Of a stretch of 64,000 nucleotides of DNA, positions 58,163 to 64,000 are shown one piece after another (within the stretch, counting starts at the first letter, position 1; every line of letters starts with the position of its first letter). The notes below the pieces were generated by a model. The model was not told the DNA's origin, ran no database searches, and worked only from the letters and a program-made list of their open reading frames with translations. The position numbers were made by a program, and so were the translations under genes. Source of the stretch: Bacteroides faecichinchillae JCM 17102 (lineage in GTDB: Bacteria > Bacteroidota > Bacteroidia > Bacteroidales > Bacteroidaceae). The stretch is from NCBI RefSeq assembly GCF_000614145.1, contig NZ_BAKK01000014.1, positions 1 through 64,000 of the forward strand. Reading direction: 5' to 3'.

Positions 58163-59095
58163 GAATAAAATGGTAACAAGCAGCTATAAGTTTCTTTATC
58201 GCTAACAACGATGAATGTGATGACAGCCAATGATCAAGATATATTTTTCTATAAATGTTACGTATTTGGCCTATATATACTTTCTTCTTTGCTTCAGGCA
58301 AATGGGGTATTTCTTTTAATGTTTGTATCAGCACATATTCAAAGTCTTTGTATTTGTTCAATAATTCATCATGCGTTTTGTATTTCCCCCGTGAATGTGA
58401 ATCTTCCCGAACAGTCACATTATATAGGTATTCCTTTATGGTCAGACATTTATAACCATATAGTAGGGGAAGAAGTAATTGCCAGTTTTGACCTGCATGT
58501 TTTGCGGTGCTTATGTTTCTGTTTCTGACTGTCTTATCCAATATACTGGTTTTTACCATGTACCTCCCGACAAGTACCAAAAACCATTTCTCCCAAAAAT
58601 GCAATCTTCGAATAAATCTTCTTTATCAAGGTTTGCGATGCGAGATTCTGTATAAGCATTTCCTGATTGGTTAACATAGGTGGGAAGACACCGAATCATA
58701 CTAACACTTTCATCACTACCTTCCAGCTTGGATACTAGTTTTGAAATAGCATTTGGAGCGGCATAATAATCATCGCTATCTGGCCATAACAGATATTTAC
58801 CTTTAATCAGTTTCAATCCTTTGTTAATAGCTCCGGACTGACCGGCATGTGCCTGGTATATATAGCCCAAAGAATATCCTTTCTGCTCGAAAAAAGGGAT
58901 ATATGCCTGAATAATTTGCTTGGTATTGTCAGTCGAGCCGTCATTGATGGCATACATCTCAATAGAAGGATAGTCTTGTAACAAAATAGAGTCCAACAAT
59001 ACATGCAAGAAGCTGCCGGAATTGTAACATGGAGTAAGAATACTTACTAAAGGAAATTTTATTGCTGATTTGTTATTGGTTTTTTTCCTTAACAA
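58143..59095 (-). pseudogene. Family 2 glycosyltransferase (one frameshift)
   Basis: First EPS gene of the operon, about 317 residues when restored. The GT-A core is FPLVSILTPCYNSGSFLHVL, MYAINDGSTDNTKQIIQAYI and KYLLWPDSDDYYAAPNAISK. The frame ends at GGTW*, and one missing base near 58557-58562 separates it from MVKTSILDKTVRNRNISTAK. The last residues overlap the FrhB start by 20 bp. The start Met 59095 is followed by a basic stretch. Probably a sequence error. Confidence 0.82.
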
Positions 59096-59106
59096 GACTT
59101 TTTTGC

Positions 59107-60465
59107 TTATTTAATATATTTGACGGTAATTCTTGCACAGCGATTCAACTTGGCCTTTAGTCCACGGGTGCTTTGATCATCTACACATCCGATAGGGTCG
59201 GAAAGCACATTGATGGAGAAGTCTCCTTGTTTCAATTCACCAAACTTACCGCTTTCTCTGAGCCATTTGATGGCTGAAAGAGCACGATAATGGGAAAGTG
59301 TTCGGTTACGATTCAATCCTACTACCTCTGCGTTTTTACCGATATAGTTGTCCTGACTGGTGGCAAGTCCTTCGGCTTGCACGTGCAGAATCCGGCTGTT
59401 CTCAAGAATATCCTTGATGGCATCTACTGACTGCTTGTCACTAAATTGGCTGATGTATCCTTCGTTACCGGTCAATGCGGCATATACGTCAGCAAAGCTA
59501 TATAGTACGGTGCCTTCTCCCAGCGGCATGTTTTCGCGTACCGTGGTTAGTCCAGCATGAGCATTCAGTGAATAAGAGGCGGTTTCGTTGTAGTTGTCAC
59601 GGCTTAGCAGTGTTTGGGTACGTGTTTCGTTGTCAATTCGGTAGCCCCAGACTTTATCAGCCTCGTAGATGGGAGCATAATAGTAGTCTGCTACGTCCTC
59701 GAAGCGTTGCATATTATCAGCATCCATATTCAATGACAAAGGTTGTCTGGACATTTCGTAGCCACGTGCTACGTTGGTAGGATTTTCTGTAAAGGTAGCC
59801 TTTTCGGTAGGAATATCCTCTGTTTTAAGCGAACGCAGAGAAGTCCCGGCCTTCAAACGTGATGCTACAACAGAACTGTTTTTGAATCTTTTCTGTGTGA
59901 AAATACCTCCTGCAAGATAGTCCATAGTGTGTACGTCGGCATCGGCTACGACAGGAGCATCATTACGTCCGGAATAATTGTTCGGATAAAAGATATAGAA
60001 AGTAAACGTACTGTATTCCGGACAATTTTGTACCACTACCGGGGCAGGCATACTGATGATGTAGTTGATGTTGTCGCCCTGAATGCAGCGTTCCCAACCA
60101 CGTTTCCTAATATAATAGGTGGCTCCTATGTTCAGACCGAGATGGTAATCCCATCGATGACCGGCTATGGGTGAGAGATCGTAATGGGTTTCGTAGAATC
60201 TTCCGCGCAGTTTTACATCAAGTGACCACGCTTTGTTACGATTGAAGAAACGACTGTATTGTAATTCAACGTTGCCGTACCATTCATGCTTAGGACCACC
60301 ATAAGGTTTACCCCAAGAGAGATTCTTGAGTTCCTTGTCGCAATGCTTTACGGCACCTATACCTAAAGATAGTGAAACTCGCTCACATACGGATGGTTTT
60401 GGAGAAAATAATGCAAAGTGTTTGAGACCGAAAGGGATATGTGGTTTTGTACCAGATTCTTCCAT
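59107..60465 (-). CDS. OmpA-like outer-membrane protein with DUF3575-type region
   Basis: A 452-residue protein. The N-terminal 130 residues contain a porin-like stretch (HEWYGNVELQYSRFFNRNKA, YHLGLNIGATYYIRKRG) like DUF3575. The C-terminal 150 residues fit an OmpA peptidoglycan-binding domain (ILHVQAEGLATSQDNYIGKN, NRTLSHYRALSAIKWLRES, INVLSDPIGCVDD, LNRCARITVKYIK). Such proteins occur in Bacteroides fimbrial (Mfa-type) clusters next to tyrosine recombinases. The start here is odd: no signal peptide is visible, so the N-terminus may be truncated or replaced. It is much richer in G+C than the EPS genes that follow 12 bp downstream. Confidence 0.7.
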   Translation of the reverse strand: MEESGTKPHIPFGLKHFALFSPKPSVCERVSLSLGIGAVKHCDKELKNLSWGKPYGGPKHEWYGNVELQYSRFFNRNKAWSLDVKLRGRFYETHYDLSPIAGHRWDYHLGLNIGATYYIRKRGWERCIQGDNINYIISMPAPVVVQNCPEYSTFTFYIFYPNNYSGRNDAPVVADADVHTMDYLAGGIFTQKRFKNSSVVASRLKAGTSLRSLKTEDIPTEKATFTENPTNVARGYEMSRQPLSLNMDADNMQRFEDVADYYYAPIYEADKVWGYRIDNETRTQTLLSRDNYNETASYSLNAHAGLTTVRENMPLGEGTVLYSFADVYAALTGNEGYISQFSDKQSVDAIKDILENSRILHVQAEGLATSQDNYIGKNAEVVGLNRNRTLSHYRALSAIKWLRESGKFGELKQGDFSINVLSDPIGCVDDQSTRGLKAKLNRCARITVKYIK

Positions 60466-60494
60466 TTATGGCTTTTAACCATTTTTTGGGGGAG

Positions 60495-60641
60495 TTAGGA
60501 TAACGAATCGCTACCTATCCGTTGCCTTTTTTCAGGATTGAAAAAGAGGTTTGGAAATTGCTCCCGTATCTCGTCCTATATCCTGTTTACCATAGTAAAG
60601 AACGCAGTTTTTGCTATGTCTGTTGATGCAAACTTAGTCAT
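60495..60641 (-). pseudogene. Coding-like remnant with internal stop
   Basis: From ATG 60641 it reads MTKFASTDIAKTAFFTMVNR, I, TAG, then in the same frame DEIREQFPNLFFNPEKRQRI and GSDSLS before TAA. The composition is protein-like on both sides of the stop codon. I do not recognise the family. It lies directly before the OmpA-like gene. Confidence 0.35.
60629..60636 (-). promoter_or_regulatory. -7 box before OmpA-like gene
   Basis: On the minus strand TAAGTTTG matches TAnnTTTG. It would give a leader of about 150 nt before the ATG at 60465. Confidence 0.35.
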
Positions 60642-60744
60642 ATTTTTCCGTATTAGAAAAAAATATAGGCTTTGTTTACAAGCCAAGGAATCTTATTCTT
60701 CGTTCCGCTATATTTTTCATGCCGTTCATTTGCTCCGCATATAA

Positions 60745-60752
60745 TAATTTTG
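60745..60752 (+). promoter_or_regulatory. -7 box for first integrase
   Basis: TAATTTTG fits TAnnTTTG and lies 18 bp before the ATG at 60771. Confidence 0.45.
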
Positions 60753-60770
60753 CAAACAAAGGAATTAGTT

Positions 60771-61994
60771 ATGAATCAGGCAAATGTAAAGGTATCGTTC
60801 TACCTAAAAAAGAGCGAGGCGGATGCTGACGGCAACTGTCCTGTAATGGCAAAGTTGAATGTCGGAAAGTATTCCGAGGCGGCTTTCAGTGTGAAGATGA
60901 AAGTGCCACAGTCACGCTGGACCTCCGGACGTGCAACCGGCAAGAGCGTGGCGGCAAAGGAAATCAACAACCGTCTGGATGAGATTCGTGCGATGGCATT
61001 GAATATCTACACGGAGCAGTCGGCTGTTCGTGACGGTGTGACAGCCGATGAAGTGAAAGGTGTACTGCTTGGAATGGCCAGCGGGCAAGAAACGCTTTTG
61101 GGGTATTTCAAACGATTCATCAGCAATTTTGAAAAGCGTGTGGGAGTAAACCGCACAATAGGAAGCCTGCGGGCCTATCGCAATGCCTACAACCATATCG
61201 AAAGATTCTTGCAGGTGCAATACAAACTGTCGGATATTCCGTTTTCCGCGTTGGACCGCTCTTTTATCGACAAGTATGATTTGTATCTTCGGACTGAACG
61301 TAATCTCGCTCCCGGAACGATTATCAATCTGACCGTACAGCTGAAAACGATTGTCGGTGAGGCCATCGCTGACGGCATCATTACCGCCAGCCCGTTTTGG
61401 GGATATGAGCCGGTGCGTCCCAAAGCCGTACAGAAATATCTCACGGCAGAAGAGTTACACAGGATTATGACCACTCCGCTTCACAGGCAGACTCTCTATC
61501 ATGTCCGTGATTTGTTTCTGTTTTCCTGCTTCACCGGCATTTCATACGGAGATATGCGCCTGTTGACCAGGGATAACCTGTGCCTTGCGGAGGATGGGAC
61601 ATGGTGGATTAAAAGTGCCAGACAGAAGACCAAGATAGAATTTGAGATTCCGCTGCTGGACTTGCCGTTGCAGATTCTGAAGAAGTATGGCGACACAGCT
61701 CCCGGTGACAAGTTACTGCCGGTGTATTGCAATTCCATGCTGAACCTTTACTTGAAAGAGATTGCCCGGATCTGCCATATAGACCGTCCGCGAGTCTTCC
61801 ATGTGGCCCGGCATACATACGCAACGGAAATCACGCTCTCCCACGGAGTTCCTCTTGAAACGGTCAGCAAGATGCTCGGACATAGCCAGATAGAAACGAC
61901 ACAGATTTACGCGAAAGTGACCGACGACAAGATAGATGCCGATACAAAGGCCTTGAACCGGAAAATTTCGGAGCGTTTCTCCGTCATCATTTAA
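60771..61994 (+). CDS. Tyrosine site-specific recombinase
   Basis: A 407-residue integrase when started at 60771 (MNQANVKVSFYLKKSEADAD); the 33 codons upstream lie before its promoter box and are excluded. It has an N-terminal arm-binding region, a core-binding domain (TLLGYFKRFISNFEKRVGVN) and the catalytic domain. There, HVARHTYATEITLSHGVPLE supplies the HxxR motif, and LGHSQIETTQIYAKV the second His and the Tyr nucleophile. The usual first Arg is replaced in FTGISYGDMRLL, as in many Bacteroidetes integrases. Its partner at 62016 begins 21 bp later. Confidence 0.9.
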   Translation: MNQANVKVSFYLKKSEADADGNCPVMAKLNVGKYSEAAFSVKMKVPQSRWTSGRATGKSVAAKEINNRLDEIRAMALNIYTEQSAVRDGVTADEVKGVLLGMASGQETLLGYFKRFISNFEKRVGVNRTIGSLRAYRNAYNHIERFLQVQYKLSDIPFSALDRSFIDKYDLYLRTERNLAPGTIINLTVQLKTIVGEAIADGIITASPFWGYEPVRPKAVQKYLTAEELHRIMTTPLHRQTLYHVRDLFLFSCFTGISYGDMRLLTRDNLCLAEDGTWWIKSARQKTKIEFEIPLLDLPLQILKKYGDTAPGDKLLPVYCNSMLNLYLKEIARICHIDRPRVFHVARHTYATEITLSHGVPLETVSKMLGHSQIETTQIYAKVTDDKIDADTKALNRKISERFSVII

Positions 61995-62015
61995 TAACCA
62001 CTTGAAAACAATTAT

Positions 62016-63317
62016 ATGGAAAAGAATATTGAAAAACAGAACACTAAACGGCGCAGCACTTTTGCCGTGTTGTTTTATATCAACCGTACGAAAGTTCGCA
62101 AGGACGGGATGTGCCAGCTATTGTGCAAGGTGAGCATTGATGCAGAATGGGCACAGATAGGAACCAAGGTTTCGGTCAATCCTGCCATCTGGAATCCGGA
62201 GAAAGGGCGTGCTGACGGAAGAAGCGAGAATGCCGTTACAGTAAACCGCGCCATAAATGACCTGACAAGCGAGATTGCCGGACATTATGAGCGGATAAAA
62301 AATAGCCTGGGTTTCATCACGGCGGAACTGGTTAAGAATGCAGTCAAGGGTATCGGACAGAAACCGCTTACCCTGCTGGCTCTCTTCAGGGAGCATAATG
62401 AGGAGTTCAAGAAACGTGTCGGGATAGACCGCATACAGGAGACATACGACTCCTATCTGCGTTCCTACAAGCATCTTTCCGCTTTCGTCCGGGAAAAGAG
62501 AGGTGTGGAGGATGTAACGTTACGAAGCCTTGACCGGGTGTTTTATGACGATTTCGAGGTATTCCTGCGTACAGTCCGCAACCTGAAGCCCAAAAGCGTG
62601 CATGAGCACCTGTACCGCTTGAAGAAACTCACGATGCGTGCGGTCAGCCAAGGAACATTGCGCCGCGATCCATATTGCCGCCTGCATCCCGAACTGCCCA
62701 AAAGGAAGAGCCGCCACATGAAACTGGAGGATCTCAAGACATTGATGACTACACCGGTGAAGAAGCCGCAACTGCAATTCGTACGGGATATGTTCATCTT
62801 TTCGACGTTCACCGGACTGGCATATGCGGATTTGAAGAAGCTGTCAGTAAATGATATTACGCAGGCGAAGGATGGCATATGGTGGATTCATATCCACCGG
62901 CAAAAGACCGACACGCTTTCCTCTGTCCGCCTGTTGGATATTCCACTCCAAATCATAGAGAAATACCGCAACCTAAGAACCGGGGACAGAGTTTTCAATA
63001 TTTATACCCGCAGATATTTTATCCAGCTGACGAGAGAATTAGGCCGGGTATATGGATTTGATTTGACCTTCCACCAGGCCCGGCATAATTACGGAACCCA
63101 CATCACTCTTTCGCTCGGTGTTCCGATAGAGACGGTAAGCCGCATGATGGGACATACCTCCATTTCCACCACGCAGATTTACGCGCAGGTTACGGATACG
63201 AAAGTGGATGAGGACATGAAACGGCTGAGAGCCACTGGTTTCGAAAACAGGATTGATTTGTGTGAAGAGGATTTCCCTACAAAGAAAAAACGAAACAAGA
63301 AAGCGCAAACCGTATGA
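62016..63317 (+). CDS. Tyrosine site-specific recombinase, second of tandem pair
   Basis: A 433-residue integrase related to the preceding one. It starts MEKNIEKQNTKRRSTFAVLF and has an arm-binding part (FYINRTKVRKDGMCQLLCKV), the core-binding segment with TYDSYLRSYKHLSAFVREK, and the catalytic domain with FTGLAYADLKKL in place of the first Arg motif, HQARHNYGTHITLSLGVPIE (HxxR), and MGHTSISTTQIYAQVTD with the Tyr. The tail is basic. Tandem recombinases like these occur beside phase-variable surface loci and in transposons of Bacteroides. Confidence 0.9.
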   Translation: MEKNIEKQNTKRRSTFAVLFYINRTKVRKDGMCQLLCKVSIDAEWAQIGTKVSVNPAIWNPEKGRADGRSENAVTVNRAINDLTSEIAGHYERIKNSLGFITAELVKNAVKGIGQKPLTLLALFREHNEEFKKRVGIDRIQETYDSYLRSYKHLSAFVREKRGVEDVTLRSLDRVFYDDFEVFLRTVRNLKPKSVHEHLYRLKKLTMRAVSQGTLRRDPYCRLHPELPKRKSRHMKLEDLKTLMTTPVKKPQLQFVRDMFIFSTFTGLAYADLKKLSVNDITQAKDGIWWIHIHRQKTDTLSSVRLLDIPLQIIEKYRNLRTGDRVFNIYTRRYFIQLTRELGRVYGFDLTFHQARHNYGTHITLSLGVPIETVSRMMGHTSISTTQIYAQVTDTKVDEDMKRLRATGFENRIDLCEEDFPTKKKRNKKAQTV

Positions 63318-63326
63318 AACAAGAAA

Positions 63327-63367
63327 GCGGAGAAACGACCTGCCCGAGCCACAGGCTGTTTCTCCGC
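63327..63367 (-). terminator. Hairpin between integrase and HTH genes
   Basis: GCGGAGAAAC (63327-63336) pairs perfectly with GTTTCTCCGC (63358-63367). On the minus strand it is followed by TTTCTTGTTT, so it best ends the HTH transcript; it may work in both directions. Confidence 0.65.
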
Positions 63368-63387
63368 ACTTGATTAATGAGGAAGGG

Positions 63388-63699
63388 CTATACCCAGCGT
63401 TGTTCCTCCCGGCATCTCTTGTAGGCATCGTCCAGAATCTTCATGATATCGGACTCTTTGTAAAGAGCCTTCCCCTGAACCATGTAGTAAGGGATCACAC
63501 CGAATGCACGGTATTCCTGCAATGTGCGCCTGCTTACCCGCAGGACTTTGGAAAGTTCCTCGTCCGTAAGGAAACGTTCACCGTTGAAAAGGGATCTCGG
63601 CATATCCTCCATCGCTGAGAGCATCTTCTCCATTTTCTCCAACCCCTGGAACATAACGTCTATGCGCGGGTCTTTCTTGTCTATAAAATGATAGCTCAT
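63388..63699 (-). CDS. Excisionase-like helix-turn-helix protein
   Basis: A 103-residue protein when started at Met 63699 (MSYHFIDKKDPRIDVMFQGL), giving a 4-bp overlap with the gene upstream. A MerR/excisionase-type winged helix fills the centre (RFLTDEELSKVLRVSRRTLQ, EYRAFGVIPYYMVQGKALY). Such proteins bind near recombination sites and steer tyrosine recombinases; the facing integrases are obvious partners. Confidence 0.8.
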   Translation of the reverse strand: MSYHFIDKKDPRIDVMFQGLEKMEKMLSAMEDMPRSLFNGERFLTDEELSKVLRVSRRTLQEYRAFGVIPYYMVQGKALYKESDIMKILDDAYKRCREEQRWV

Positions 63700-63992
63700 A
63701 ATTTGCTCTTTATTAAAGGGTGATAACTCAATTCCAACAATCTCTGTATATCTTCTGGCTTGTAGAAGAGTTTGTTCTTGATACGGCTGAAAGGCAGTAA
63801 GCCTTTGGCCCGGTACGCCTGAAGGGTCTTTTTGTTGATGCGAAGCACATCGCACACCTCCTGGTTGTCCAGCCAGTTTTTTAGGCCGAGGTCTTTAACC
63901 GGACGGCATATCCATGTCACCCGTTCCTCGAACTCGCAAAAGCGGACACGCAGTTCTTCAAAAGTCTGTTTATCAATACATATAAGTTCCAT
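63696..63992 (-). CDS. Excisionase-like helix-turn-helix protein
   Basis: A 98-residue protein with a coiled N-terminal part (KQTFEELRVRFCEFEERVTW) and an HTH_17-type domain (WLDNQEVCDVLRINKKTLQA, YRAKGLLPFSRIKNKLFYKP). It is the first gene of a two-gene unit with the similar protein just downstream, overlapping by ATGA. Role as for its neighbour, probably recombination directionality or regulation. Confidence 0.78.
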   Translation of the reverse strand: MELICIDKQTFEELRVRFCEFEERVTWICRPVKDLGLKNWLDNQEVCDVLRINKKTLQAYRAKGLLPFSRIKNKLFYKPEDIQRLLELSYHPLIKSKL

Positions 63993-64000
63993 AATTCTTG

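Larger units (their letters stand above)
60466..60770. other. Divergent control region between OmpA-like gene and integrase
   Basis: 305 bp with two -7 boxes facing apart (60629-60636 minus, 60745-60752 plus). It also holds a decayed ORF on the minus strand (60495-60641). I found no long inverted repeats by eye that would mark an invertible segment. Confidence 0.5.

Noticed and set aside
60672-60770. N-terminal extension of the first integrase (33 codons).
   Set aside because: It begins before the likely promoter box and has no integrase similarity; the family start is MNQANVKV at 60771.

Overview
The window looks like a chromosome segment of a human-gut Bacteroides (B. thetaiotaomicron/ovatus group). 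Promoters are of the TAnnTTTG (-7) type, start codons lack Shine-Dalgarno sequences, and the gene content is typical: GH95 fucosidase, a thrA-apgM-thrC operon, an RND efflux operon, IS66, DUF3871, tandem Bacteroidetes tyrosine recombinases and a capsule/EPS locus. The species is inferred from overall resemblance, not from a search.

Layout. 0.4-2.9 kb: secreted GH95 alpha-L-fucosidase. 3.4-8.6 kb: threonine operon on the minus strand (thrA, a phosphoglycerate-mutase-like proposed homoserine kinase, thrC), preceded by a 21-codon leader peptide rich in Thr, Met and Cys codons, a probable attenuator. 8.8-13.1 kb: asparaginase, radA and an FAD oxidoreductase. 13.1-16.7 kb: small hypothetical, LuxR-type regulator and a TonB-dependent receptor with a dyad at its promoter. 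17.3-23.9 kb: AraC regulator divergent from a MFP-RND-TolC efflux operon. 24.2-26.1 kb: decayed fragments and a TlpA-like oxidoreductase. 26.2-35.9 kb: housekeeping genes (GNAT, zinc-ribbon membrane protein, U32/RlhA-like, MetA with the acetyl-CoA-type Glu111, ferredoxin, aminotransferase, RibBA, LptF/G-like permease, START-like protein). 36.1 kb: tRNA with anticodon CAU. 36.2-48.3 kb: accessory island beside the tRNA (Rpn-type nuclease, HigBA-like toxin-antitoxin, small peptides, DUF3871, mobile-element proteins, serine recombinases, IS66). 48.5-59.1 kb: a tightly overlapping minus-strand EPS/capsule operon (glycosyltransferases, flippase, polymerase, pyruvyltransferase, FrhB-like Fe-S protein, acyltransferase, WecG/TagA). 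59.1-64.0 kb: OmpA-like protein, two tandem tyrosine recombinases and two excisionase-like HTH proteins, visibly richer in G+C than the EPS genes.

Quality warning. About 15 genes are split by single-base shifts, nearly all one base missing, usually in a short homopolymer. These include a ferredoxin, the RND pump, both IS66 genes tnpA and tnpC, and even the T-stem of the tRNA. I think most are sequence errors rather than real mutations. Such genes are given over their full reconstructed extent and typed pseudogene.

Most interesting signals: three degenerate tandem arrays of about 22 bp, unrelated in sequence, in the two convergent intergenic regions at 2.9-3.4 kb and 16.7-17.3 kb; the threonine leader peptide; the apgM-type homoserine kinase candidate; and the accessory island with its paired small peptides and two adjacent proteins that share an IYEEKS tail.
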